From NCBI GenBank assembly GCA_030149205.1, contig JASBSB010000001.1:900712-964711 (forward strand): a stretch of DNA of 64,000 nt. The letters are read 5' to 3'. The position numbers and the translations under genes are program-made. The notes below the pieces were generated by a model. That model saw only the letters and a list, made by a program, of their open reading frames with translations. It ran no database searches and was not told where the DNA came from. Position 1 is the stretch's first letter. Each line of letters opens with the position of its first letter. This DNA is from Candidatus Heimdallarchaeota archaeon (GTDB lineage Archaea > Asgardarchaeota > Heimdallarchaeia > Heimdallarchaeales > Kariarchaeaceae). Positions 25,912 to 34,211 of this stretch are shown here, piece by piece.

Positions 25912-26721
25912 GTGACTATCTTGGATCCTGTGGTTCGCAACAACATTAAGATTTACATCAATGCGACTATAGACACTGCTCTCAACAAGTATGACAGGTC
26001 AATTATCACTGACCTCATGATAAAAGACACCCTGTTAAATCCGGAGAGAGGGATGTATAAACCCTTCCACCAGGCTTTGATTCCGACTGAGCTATTTAGA
26101 TTTCAGGGTTTTTTTCGGTCCCTTGAGACTTCAATTGGGGCAGGGATATTTGAGTTTATGGCAAAGGAGATATCTTTGATGAACAAAGCCAAATGGTTGG
26201 AGGTCAAGAAATCAAGATTCTCAGTTACAAATGATAGGAGAGTTACTGGATTTATAGATGAATACATTGAATCCTTAGAATCACAGAAAAAGAAAGGTCA
26301 GGTTGATTATTCCCTCCCTGAATTTCCAGTTGGAAGTTCTTCTGAGACAGTTCATCAACAGGTAGATCTTTATCTTAAGAACAGTATGGGAGAGGAGTAT
26401 TTCATCGAGATCAAATCACCCAAGCCTAATAAGGACCAATGTAAAGCGACAGTTCGGAAGTTGTTAAAGTTTAAAGCAACCTATCCTTCCTGCAAAATAA
26501 TCTATGGATTGACCTTTAATCCCTATGGTGAGGAAAGGTCAAAATTTAAGAACAGTTATATCCCGTATTATTTTGATATAAATGACTCTGAGACCCTGAA
26601 GATTGGGAGTGAGTTTTGGGATTTTTTGGGAGGAGATGGTGTATACCAAGAGCTTCTTGAGGTGTTCAGCGAAATTATGGTTGATCGCAAGGATGAGATC
26701 AAGCAAAAACTCATGGGATGA
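25912..26721 (+). CDS. TdeIII-like type II restriction endonuclease
   Basis: Encodes 269 residues from the GTG at 25912, placed by the TATA-like element. The N-terminal part has FHQALIPTELFRFQGFFRS followed by SIGAGIFEFMA, which I associate with TdeIII-family endonucleases. The PD-(D/E)XK core is QVDLYLKN then YFIEIKSPKPN (Asp, Glu, Lys). It sits between two methyltransferases. The site may be GGNCC by analogy with TdeIII relatives, but that is a guess. The coding frame extends upstream to 25780, overlapping M1, which is unlikely to be translated. Confidence 0.7.
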   Translation: MTILDPVVRNNIKIYINATIDTALNKYDRSIITDLMIKDTLLNPERGMYKPFHQALIPTELFRFQGFFRSLETSIGAGIFEFMAKEISLMNKAKWLEVKKSRFSVTNDRRVTGFIDEYIESLESQKKKGQVDYSLPEFPVGSSSETVHQQVDLYLKNSMGEEYFIEIKSPKPNKDQCKATVRKLLKFKATYPSCKIIYGLTFNPYGEERSKFKNSYIPYYFDINDSETLKIGSEFWDFLGGDGVYQELLEVFSEIMVDRKDEIKQKLMG

Positions 26722-26722
26722 G

Positions 26723-28312
26723 ATGCAAGTGGTGTTATTGACAATCAAGGAGGCAGCAAAGCGATTCAAAACAAAGACCAGTAATATTCGATACCTCCTA
26801 GATTATCACCCCGACAAAATCCATAGATATGATTCTGAAGGGAATATAATTCAAAAGGGTCAGTCTCGTCAGATCTTGTTGTCTCTAGAAGAACTTGAGG
26901 CTTATTTTCAGAGAAGAGAGTCAGAAATGCTTGATGATGAGGTCAGTCATCAAGAGACGAACAATTCGATAGGTTTTCGCCATCTTTCAGATGCTGAGAG
27001 GACGAAGCATGTCCATGGGTTACATCCATATATGGGAAAGTTTATTCCACAGCTTGCGCATTACTATCTTTCAAAAAACTTTAGAAAAGGAGACATCATT
27101 TTAGACCCCTTCGCAGGTTCTGGAACCACCTTGGTTGAGGGAAACACACTTTCAATGCATACAATTGGTGTTGATATTGCAGAATTTAACACCATATTGA
27201 TGCGGGCTAAGTTACAGCGGTATAACCTTACCCTGATGGAGTTTGAGGTCAGACATATCTTAGACAGGTTGACGAGGTTCAGTCATCATCATTGGAATTT
27301 AAAAGATTTAAAGAAAGGGACATTATCCCAGCAGCAATTATCTAAATTCAGGTCTCTTCTTTTGGGAGAACCTCAGGGTGTCCTTTCACATTTTGAGGAA
27401 GGTGCAAGCGGAGCCAACAATCTTTCAGATGAAGTAGATGTAGAAGGGATAAGAAGACTGTTAGAAATGGGGACGGATGTACCAGACCTACCTCCTTTTC
27501 AGACGCCTCATTCAGAATATTTTGCGAGTTGGTTAGCACCTCGAACCAACATAGAGGCAAACTATTACCTGAATCTTATCCCAGACTATCATTATCAAGA
27601 CCTTTTGAAGGTAATTCTTAGCTCTGCAATCAGGTCTTCAAGGTTGATAAAACACATTGATCTAACACGCCCTAAGGAACCTCTCAAACCCGATGAGGAA
27701 TATGTGTGTGTGAAGCATCGTGGGAGACTATGCCGTCCAATTACTGAGCTGTTAAAGTGGATTAGAACCTACAGCGTTGGCAAGAAGGGTGTTATCAACC
27801 GTATAAAGGAGTTTGACAAGCTTCGCACCTCCAGTGAGGTTCATGTGATCAATGCTGACTCGACATTGGTTGACCTGTTCAATGAGTTAAGTCGAGAACA
27901 CTCAGGATCAGTGACATCAGAAAGATTTATTGATGGAATTTTCACTTCACCCCCTTATGTTGGGATCATAGACTATCATCAACAGCACAGGTATGCCTAT
28001 GAGATCTTTGACCTTGCATTTAATGAGGAGGAAGAGATAGGAGCAGCGAAGTATGGGAGTTCTCAGAAGGCACAAAAAACGTATCAAGAACTAATTTCAA
28101 AGGTTCTTCTTAATGTTAAGAGATTTTTGAAGGTGGATTCCCTTGTGTTTATAGTTGCAAATGACAGATACAATCTCTATCCAGCGATATTTGAAGCAAG
28201 CGGTTATGAGCTTGTTGATGAGGAGAAGCGTGGAGTCTACAAGAGAGCAGATTCTGGGGGCGCTCGTGCAAATTATTTAGAAAGTATATTCAAGATTAAA
28301 CCGATATTCTAA
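26723..28312 (+). CDS. DNA methyltransferase with N-terminal HTH (M2)
   Basis: Encodes 529 residues from the ATG at 26723, one base past the endonuclease stop; a longer frame from 26603 would overlap it by 119 bases. Residues 6-30 (TIKEAAKRFKTKTSNIRYLL) resemble an excisionase/MerR-like helix-turn-helix. Then come HVHGLHPYMGKFIPQL, motif I DPFAGSGTTLVEG and, far downstream, motif IV TSPPY. The insert between motifs I and IV is long, about 280 residues. The HTH may let it regulate the operon, as in some control-methyltransferase fusions; this is inference. Confidence 0.8.
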   Translation: MQVVLLTIKEAAKRFKTKTSNIRYLLDYHPDKIHRYDSEGNIIQKGQSRQILLSLEELEAYFQRRESEMLDDEVSHQETNNSIGFRHLSDAERTKHVHGLHPYMGKFIPQLAHYYLSKNFRKGDIILDPFAGSGTTLVEGNTLSMHTIGVDIAEFNTILMRAKLQRYNLTLMEFEVRHILDRLTRFSHHHWNLKDLKKGTLSQQQLSKFRSLLLGEPQGVLSHFEEGASGANNLSDEVDVEGIRRLLEMGTDVPDLPPFQTPHSEYFASWLAPRTNIEANYYLNLIPDYHYQDLLKVILSSAIRSSRLIKHIDLTRPKEPLKPDEEYVCVKHRGRLCRPITELLKWIRTYSVGKKGVINRIKEFDKLRTSSEVHVINADSTLVDLFNELSREHSGSVTSERFIDGIFTSPPYVGIIDYHQQHRYAYEIFDLAFNEEEEIGAAKYGSSQKAQKTYQELISKVLLNVKRFLKVDSLVFIVANDRYNLYPAIFEASGYELVDEEKRGVYKRADSGGARANYLESIFKIKPIF

Positions 28313-28752
28313 GAGCACAGGTATTCAAAAAGCATTGATACCCTTTCTGGATTAATACTTCACATACCTATTGACCGATAGTCTTCTCTTATGATATGTC
28401 ATCCAGATATTATGTGAGTTTAAATACTAAATTCATGAATTATGTTTGCTTCTGACCAATAGATTCTACATATCCCCCCTCAAGCACTGTTGGTCAGATC
28501 TCCGTTTCACCAGGCTGGCAACCCCAGTTTAAAAATGACTAAACAATTGACTAAAGATTTACTAAAAATAGACTAATTTTTGACTAAATTTAGCACATCT
28601 ATTTATCCAGCCTGTTGAATTATCAGGACAAATCAACCGTTGAAAGCTTAAAACCCAGATAAATAAAAAATGACTAAATTTATTGCATATATCTAAGCAT
28701 CGAACCAAAATTTATCCAGTATTCTTAAAACTCAAGACGTTACAGCAGAGAT
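28313..28752. promoter_or_regulatory. non-coding region with phased operator array
   Basis: The region holds five GACTAAA-type sites between 28537 and 28588 at 11-12 base intervals (see separate entry), another at 28672-28678, and a TATA-like TTCTTAAAAC near 28722-28731, about 26 bases before the GTG of the next gene. Upstream of 28530 I see nothing else. Confidence 0.5.
28537..28588 (+). repeat. helically phased GACTAAA repeat
   Basis: Sites start at 28537 (GACTAAA), 28549 (GACTAAA), 28560 (TACTAAA), 28571 (GACTAAT) and 28582 (GACTAAA). The 11-12 base spacing puts all sites on one face of the helix. Arrays like this are bound cooperatively by ribbon-helix-helix or replication proteins. The following gene encodes a candidate DNA-binding protein. 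Confidence 0.65.
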
Positions 28753-29379
28753 GTGAGCAGACAGAATCAGCAGATGATTGGGATCTATGTGGACAAAAAG
28801 CTTCATGAGGAGATTAAGACTGCAGCAAGAGGGATGAACAGCTCAATCAAAGAGTATTTTTTATCATTACACAGATTGCATATGGGTGAGGCAGAAAAGA
28901 CAGACAGGATACTTGGGAACACCGAAAGAATTCTGGATATCCTGACAGATTCTATCCGTCCTGAGATCGGGTACCGATCAAATATAGCTTCTGACAGATA
29001 CAGATCAGAAAGAATGAGAGAAAGCTCAGCATCAACAAGAGATACAAAAGTGAAGAATCAAATCCTGAACAAGAATCCCCCCCCTCGTAGAAGTTCGTCA
29101 AGTTCTAAAATAAATAAATCAGACTATTCTGACCTTCCTCCTGTGTTAGAGACCTATCTTGAACAATTTCAAAAGTTTCCCAGGCAGTATTCTGCACTGA
29201 AAGAGACACTTTTGATTATTCTCAGATATGGAGGAACTGTAACATCCTCTGTGTTAAAGAAGGAGAGGGGAATGTCACGAACCACACTCATCAAGGGTCA
29301 GGTTGACCGGTTAGTTACAGATGAGATCATCAGCAAGGATGACAGTCAAAAGCCTTACACGGTCACCCTTCTCTCTTAA
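28753..29379 (+). CDS. putative DNA-binding regulator (RHH-like N-terminus, winged-helix-like C-terminus)
   Basis: Encodes 208 residues from a GTG. Residues 9-40 (GIYVDKKLHEEIKTAARG and following) look like a ribbon-helix-helix segment. The middle is Ser/Arg-rich and disordered. The last 60 residues (TLLIILRYGGTVTSSVL, then MSRTTLIKGQVDRLV) fit a winged helix that reads DNA. Its promoter region carries a phased GACTAAA array and the DNA after it a 10-base tandem array, so it may control itself and the next gene. Neighbouring restriction-modification genes suggest a mobile or accessory origin. Confidence 0.55.
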   Translation: MSRQNQQMIGIYVDKKLHEEIKTAARGMNSSIKEYFLSLHRLHMGEAEKTDRILGNTERILDILTDSIRPEIGYRSNIASDRYRSERMRESSASTRDTKVKNQILNKNPPPRRSSSSSKINKSDYSDLPPVLETYLEQFQKFPRQYSALKETLLIILRYGGTVTSSVLKKERGMSRTTLIKGQVDRLVTDEIISKDDSQKPYTVTLLS

Positions 29380-29420
29380 GGTAAGACATCTCCTTATATT
29401 CAGAGCTATTTTGTAAGTGA

Positions 29421-29470
29421 TTCTTCCAGATATTTCCACATATTTCCACATATTTCCAGATTTTTCCAGA
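29421..29470 (+). repeat. 10-base tandem repeat, five units
   Basis: Five exact 10-base units follow each other: TTCTTCCAGA, TATTTCCACA twice, TATTTCCAGA and TTTTTCCAGA. Every unit has TTCCA at the same place, so the motif repeats once per helical turn. The array ends about 30 bases before a TATA-like TTTTTATAGC (29498-29507) that serves the gene at 29524. Confidence 0.7.
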
Positions 29471-29523
29471 TTTTTTTACTGCCTCCCAATAATATTTTTA
29501 TAGCATTTTATCATACACAATTT

Positions 29524-29949
29524 ATGAATCCCGAATCGGATGTTCCAACCTGTGAGAATTGTAACAAACCCATGATCGCTACCTTTTACAGGGGAAGAGA
29601 TCAATCAGAGCGTGAGATTTCCAGTGTTTTTGTCTGTGAGACCTGCAATTTTGTGCTGAAATTAGAGACTGCTCCAGCAGTAAACAGCAAGGAGTTTGAA
29701 AATGAATTAAGAGGTTTTGTCAAAGAAAACATTGCTTTGAAATCGCAGTTTATTGACCAGAACACAATTCATAGCCTGGAGATCACAAAGCCATTACATC
29801 TCTTTAGGTACTTTGAAAGTTATATGAATGATCAGGACAGAGCTTTTAACATGCTCACTGAGTATTGCAGAGAGTCATTTAGGGAGAACCAACAACCCAT
29901 GTTTACGGAACTTGACCCTGAAAGAATAGCTATATCGGTCACCATGTGA
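29524..29949 (+). CDS. zinc-ribbon protein, unknown
   Basis: Encodes 141 residues. Two CxxC pairs, CENC at residues 10-13 and CETC at about 38-41, form a likely zinc ribbon; the remainder is charged and helical. Family not recognised. A TATA-like element lies about 20-26 bases before the ATG, preceded by the 10-base tandem array, so expression is probably regulated by a protein that binds the array. Confidence 0.55.
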   Translation: MNPESDVPTCENCNKPMIATFYRGRDQSEREISSVFVCETCNFVLKLETAPAVNSKEFENELRGFVKENIALKSQFIDQNTIHSLEITKPLHLFRYFESYMNDQDRAFNMLTEYCRESFRENQQPMFTELDPERIAISVTM

Positions 29950-30034
29950 TAGTTTTCAATAGAATTCATATTAGAGATTTTGTAACTTTGTTTCAAAAGA
30001 TTTAGAGTTTGGAAGAATAATTTATCCCATAGAC

Positions 30035-31075
30035 TCAAAGAATCTTGACTGTTGTACCCAGTCTATGGGATTCTCTTACTGCATCCAGCACCTGCTGATT
30101 CCTCCAGCCGTCAAGTAAAGATGGAGAGAGACTTGTAGATTTTGAAAGTGATAGGGAAAGTTGATCTAGCAGTTTTAAGAAGGGTGGAATCCTCCTGTCT
30201 GCTTCATTTGCCTCAAGCGTAAACTCATCTGGAACTGGCACTGGTTGAAAAGTACCTTCATCATCAGACAGAAGCACCTCTGATCCTCGTAACATGACTG
30301 TTCTATCACTACCCCCAACAATGATGGTGTTTTCGGGTGCATGAACCAATGTGGCTGTGACAACCATGTGACCTGTTGCACCATTTTCCATGGTGAAATC
30401 TGCAAAGAAGCCATCATCCGCTGTGACTCTGTGTAATACACCACTGGTGTCTTTTCGGTGGGATGTTCTGGTGAAGACCTTCCCCTGCACCTCGACCATG
30501 TCCATCATGGTACTTGCCCTGACCTGATCAATAAGGTGAGACCCAAGTGCACCGAGTATACCACCATCATATTTACTGTTCCAAAGCCATCCAAATGGGG
30601 GTCGTTCAGTGCTGTGGGCGAAGTTCATGTAAGAGTTTACATAGACCTCCTGAATATCACCTATGCTTTCCTGTACAAGCTTGGACAGTAGTCTTCTCTC
30701 AGGAACCCATCTGAACTCATGGCAGAGCATTCCAACCAGACCTCTCTCCTCAGCCATAAGAAGCAACTCTCTTGCCTGTAATGCTGTGCTCGTTGTGGGT
30801 TTTTCAAGAAGCAGGTGTTTTCCACTCTTTAGCACCTTTTTTGCCATCTCATAATGGTGGTACGGTGGAGTGCTGACTGTGATTACCTCAGCATCAGACG
30901 TGAGGAGGTCTCTCCAATTTGTGGTGTATGAGATGTCGTGTTCCTCTGCAATTTTCCTAGTTTTCTCAGGGTTTCTTCCTGCGATAGCTGTGACCTCAAA
31001 ATCTGGGTGATGTTTTAGAGCTGGTAGATGTACTCTTGCTCCAAATCCGGTTCCGATGATTGCAACCTTTGTCAT
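30035..31075 (-). CDS. Gfo/Idh/MocA-family NAD(P)-dependent oxidoreductase
   Basis: Encodes 346 residues from the ATG at 31075. The N-terminal Rossmann fold has KVAIIGTGFGARVHLPAL, and the family signature LLLEKPTTSTALQAREL follows near residues 90-106, with the conserved Lys of EKP. The C-terminal part is the substrate and oligomerisation domain. A frame from 31126 exists, but a TATA-like GGTATAAAGG lies inside it, about 25-30 bases before 31075. The family oxidises or reduces sugars and cyclitols; substrate not predictable here. Confidence 0.85.
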   Translation of the reverse strand: MTKVAIIGTGFGARVHLPALKHHPDFEVTAIAGRNPEKTRKIAEEHDISYTTNWRDLLTSDAEVITVSTPPYHHYEMAKKVLKSGKHLLLEKPTTSTALQARELLLMAEERGLVGMLCHEFRWVPERRLLSKLVQESIGDIQEVYVNSYMNFAHSTERPPFGWLWNSKYDGGILGALGSHLIDQVRASTMMDMVEVQGKVFTRTSHRKDTSGVLHRVTADDGFFADFTMENGATGHMVVTATLVHAPENTIIVGGSDRTVMLRGSEVLLSDDEGTFQPVPVPDEFTLEANEADRRIPPFLKLLDQLSLSLSKSTSLSPSLLDGWRNQQVLDAVRESHRLGTTVKIL

Positions 31076-31199
31076 GAGCTGAGATTGTAGCTCTCCTTTA
31101 TACCTTTTTGGAATTGGGTAAATCAAGAATCATCTTGACCAGTTTTTGTTTCTGCAATGAGATACGTTGGACACGAAATGAAAAGAAACGAGGCAAGCA

Positions 31200-32006
31200 T
31201 CACACAAGTATGTCAAGAACATCCTGTAGAAAGAGTGTTATGAGTTCCTTTTTTGTGGCCGATTGTTGGGTTTCATCGACAAAAATCTGTTCGAGTGATT
31301 CGGGAGAGAGGTCCCCTATCATCTGGTGAGTCAGCCCATGGTTGTAGAAGAGTCTGGCATCAGGGAACACAGCTCTTTCGGGAGGATTAACGACACCATC
31401 ATTATCTGAGTATAGGATGTATCTCCTGGCTCTAACCACCTCTTCATCAATGATGATTTTCTCAGCCAGCTCATGAAGAAGGGTGTCTTTTTTCAGGCCA
31501 AGCAACAGGGTAAAAAGAGTACCAAGGAGGTACACACCCTTCTTGATCTCTTTTTCAGCTGTCTGCGAGATCAACAGGGTTGCTGCTGTTGAAAGAAGTG
31601 GAAGTGTCTTTTGAGCTATTCCTGCCAGATGTGACCCATTGATCGCTGGGGCTAGCATAAAGTGATATATTTTGGGGAGGTGTCCATTCATGGTATCCAG
31701 CACTTTTAAAGCATCTTCAACCAAAACACTCCCGGTTGAGTAACTGAAAAATACTAATGGTTCATACTGAGCAATCGTCTCCTGAATAATTGGTTGAATC
31801 TGTTTTACGACCTCTGCCACGATGTCTTCATAATGACGCAGGTCAAGGAGGTCTGTTAATTTTTGAGAAATGGTCGCATCCTGTTGCCAAGAGATTGAGG
31901 CTACTGAAATTGTTTTGGGTAATTCGGTTGCACTGAGCACCATCTCGACATTTTTTCTGAAGTCAGAAGAAGGCTGTCCCCAGGCGGATGCGCATAAAAC
32001 TCTCAT
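31200..32006 (-). CDS. alpha/beta-hydrolase-like protein
   Basis: Encodes 268 residues. A candidate nucleophile elbow is FFSYSTGSVL (Ser in SYSTG), with a later acidic segment YSDNDGVVNPP and a His in YNHGLTHQMIGD, in the usual Ser-Asp-His order. The N-terminus ALCASAWGQP-like strand also fits. The middle contains a hydrophobic lid-like stretch around residues 130-175. No signal peptide. It is likely a serine hydrolase of unknown substrate; similarity is fold-level only. Confidence 0.6.
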   Translation of the reverse strand: MRVLCASAWGQPSSDFRKNVEMVLSATELPKTISVASISWQQDATISQKLTDLLDLRHYEDIVAEVVKQIQPIIQETIAQYEPLVFFSYSTGSVLVEDALKVLDTMNGHLPKIYHFMLAPAINGSHLAGIAQKTLPLLSTAATLLISQTAEKEIKKGVYLLGTLFTLLLGLKKDTLLHELAEKIIIDEEVVRARRYILYSDNDGVVNPPERAVFPDARLFYNHGLTHQMIGDLSPESLEQIFVDETQQSATKKELITLFLQDVLDILV

Positions 32007-32472
32007 AGGATAATCTGTAATGATTCAAAGATTAAAAAAATTGCTTTTGGGGAGTTTTCACCTCATCTCCCTTCATATTGTGACTGTGCCCTCCATCTTT
32101 GGTTGAGCGCTCTCAATCTCGATTGAGAAATCAATTTCTTGATTTTCATTATCCCAGCAAAGTTATTTCGTATTTTGATGTAGGAACCTGTTGAAGCGAA
32201 TCAACATCTGAAAGAACAAAAAATTTGCAAGTGGGGATACTATCCAACTGTTTAATGTCACCCAAGGTCTTGCTGATATTCAACTTTGCTGATATTCATC
32301 TTCGCGGATATTCAACTGTGTCATTAGAGAAACCAACTGCCTGATTAAGGTATCCATCAGTTTGGGGACATCTCCTACCCTGATGAAACCAAGCAGTTAG
32401 GTGTTTCCTGTAGGTTTCAAATAAATGGTTTAGCCAAGATATGTTTAAATTGTGATATCACCTTCATTGCAT
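32007..32472. promoter_or_regulatory. intergenic region with palindrome and 16-base repeats
   Basis: It contains the perfect inverted repeat TCTCAATC-TC-GATTGAGA at 32111-32128 and three tandem copies of a 15-16 base unit at 32270-32316 (core GATATTCAAC). A TATA-like GTTTAAAT at 32442-32449 lies about 24-31 bases before the ATG of the next gene at 32473. These elements may be operators of that gene. Confidence 0.5.
32270..32316 (+). repeat. three tandem 16-base units
   Basis: Units are TTGCTGATATTCAAC (32270-32284), TTTGCTGATATTCATC (32285-32300) and TTCGCGGATATTCAAC (32301-32316). The conserved core is GATATTCA. Confidence 0.6.
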
Positions 32473-33141
32473 ATGGGTACATTTACAAAGATCAGGGAAG
32501 ACCCACCCCTTCCCACCTACGTTTCCAAGCCAGAGGGGGCTGGCCCGTTTCCAACAATCTTTTTGTTTATGCATGCACATGGTGTGGATAGCTCCCAGCA
32601 AAAGGTCTGTGATGATCTAGCTGCTGCAGGTTATGCTGCCATAGCAGGAGATGCATATCAGGAGGGGAAATTCAATTTCCAAACACAAACTGATGAGTTA
32701 ATATTTGACACCTTTGACTTTGTCTACAACTGGGGTAAGTCCCAAAAATTTGTTGATACCTCACGGATGGGATTAATTGGCTTTTGTATGGGTGGTAGAC
32801 ATTCTTACCTTGCGAATGTGAAATATCCAGACTTTAAAGCTGTGGTCTCTTATTATGGGTTCCCACATCGTGGGAAGACTCCTGAATCCACACCTATGAA
32901 TCTGATTGAAAAGTTCCATGCACCTGTCTTAAGCATCTTTGGAGAGCTTGATCAGGGGATTCCAGTTGAGGTGGTTGAGGAGTACAGGTCAAAGAGTGAA
33001 AAACATGGACATCAAACCATCCTCTATGAAGGTGTTGGTCATGGCTTTCTTAACCCTGATTCTCGGAATCATCTTCCTGATGTTTCTGCCAAGGCATGGA
33101 AGGAGACCCTGAAACATTTTAACACTCATATTAAATCTTAG
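32473..33141 (+). CDS. dienelactone hydrolase family protein
   Basis: Encodes 222 residues from the ATG at 32473; a GTG seven codons upstream would overlap the TATA spacing. The DLH triad is visible: Cys in GFCMGGRHSYL (in place of Ser), Asp in FGELDQGIP and His in EGVGHGF. DLH enzymes open lactone rings in aromatic degradation, and many homologues act on other esters. Adjacent genes give no pathway context. Confidence 0.85.
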   Translation: MGTFTKIREDPPLPTYVSKPEGAGPFPTIFLFMHAHGVDSSQQKVCDDLAAAGYAAIAGDAYQEGKFNFQTQTDELIFDTFDFVYNWGKSQKFVDTSRMGLIGFCMGGRHSYLANVKYPDFKAVVSYYGFPHRGKTPESTPMNLIEKFHAPVLSIFGELDQGIPVEVVEEYRSKSEKHGHQTILYEGVGHGFLNPDSRNHLPDVSAKAWKETLKHFNTHIKS

Positions 33142-33255
33142 CTGAACCAAGTATTTTCTCCTTATTCATGAGTTGATCCAATTCCTGAAGATTTATCCTG
33201 GTTGGAAATGCTTGTGAAAGGGGAAATTGTTCTCATTTCACATGTGTTTGACATT

Positions 33256-33358
33256 TTAAATCCTCTTCTGATTACTGATTTGGGTTTAGATTGGCTCAAG
33301 ACCTCCTTCAAAAGATTAAGAGGGGAGACTTTAAATCCTATTCTGATTGCTGATTTGG
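33256..33358 (+). repeat. two direct repeats 75 bases apart
   Basis: TTAAATCCTCTTCTGATTAC-TGATTTGG at 33256-33283 recurs at 33331-33358 with two mismatches. A frame of 68 codons spanning both (33202-33408) overlaps the end of the methyltransferase gene and is not convincing as a gene. Confidence 0.5.
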
Positions 33359-33368
33359 TGGTGTGTAT

Positions 33369-33998
33369 TCATTTAGTATACAAGACAAAATACTGTGTCT
33401 CTTCATGATCAATAAATGTTGTGACATTTCTGTACATAGATACAAAAGTCATCCCCAGAGAATCCAAAGTTTTTAGATACCAATCAACAGGAAAGTTTGA
33501 CCAATACATCTGGTCTGCACCGAGCCAATCATCCTCAGTGCCCTCCCAGTTACTTAGATGACAGGTAAACAGAAATGGTGCATCTGGTTTCAGTATTCTT
33601 TGGATTTCAACTAGCAGCTCCAGATGTCTCACCCGAGGGAGATGAAAGATGGAAAACATTGCAACAACTCCTCCAAAACTTGAGGGAGCAGAAGTTTTGC
33701 AGAATTCAAGCATCTCTGCCTCTTTGAATCTTTGCCTGGACTTTGGGTGAAGTGACTGAGCAAGATTGACCTGAGTTGTTGACAGATCAATACCGAGGTA
33801 GTCAAACCCTGAGTTAATGAGATCCTCGGCGATCGGTCTTCCATTTCCAAAACCAAGTTCCAGAACATTTTCTTTGATCTTTGTTTTGAACAGATGGTAG
33901 ATAGACATCTCAGTTCTGGTAAGATCAATATACTTCTGATGGTTGACTCCTGCCTTATTATATCCAACCCTTACAGTTTCCATGGGGTCTCTGTCCAT
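33369..33998 (-). CDS. class I SAM-dependent methyltransferase
   Basis: Encodes 209 residues from the ATG at 33998, located about 25 bases after a TATA-like CTTTAATATT (34020-34029); a TTG at 34019 overlaps that element. Motif I is VLELGFGNGRPIAEDL, motif II region LGIDLSTTQVNLA, and FSIFHLPRV with a following LKPDAPFLFTCH completes the fold. It transfers a methyl group from AdoMet to an unknown small molecule or protein. Confidence 0.8.
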   Translation of the reverse strand: MDRDPMETVRVGYNKAGVNHQKYIDLTRTEMSIYHLFKTKIKENVLELGFGNGRPIAEDLINSGFDYLGIDLSTTQVNLAQSLHPKSRQRFKEAEMLEFCKTSAPSSFGGVVAMFSIFHLPRVRHLELLVEIQRILKPDAPFLFTCHLSNWEGTEDDWLGADQMYWSNFPVDWYLKTLDSLGMTFVSMYRNVTTFIDHEETQYFVLYTK

Positions 33999-34211
33999 AT
34001 TGATGCTTTGATTTTCCAAATATTAAAGTCTAGATTATTGAATGAAGAATCTCTACCTAAGAAGATGAAAGCTGCTGGCTATTCCTAAATTAATTTTAAA
34101 CAATGGTTGAATAGTCATTTAGTATTTTTTTTTGAGAAGAGAATAATCTGGGACTCAGTTAAATTTAAGTGGTTAAGAATCCTAAAAGCTCAGGTTTGAA
34201 TCTAAGAAAAA

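Noticed and set aside
29421..29470. CRISPR array
   Set aside because: The units are contiguous 10-base repeats without spacers; no cas genes are present in the window.
33202..33408. 68-codon plus-strand frame
   Set aside because: It is made largely of a 28-base direct repeat and overlaps the 3' end of the methyltransferase gene.
34155..34200. tRNA-like wording (GTGGTTAAG and CAGGTTTGAATC)
   Set aside because: No acceptor stem or anticodon arm can be built around it; the resemblance is limited to two short pieces.
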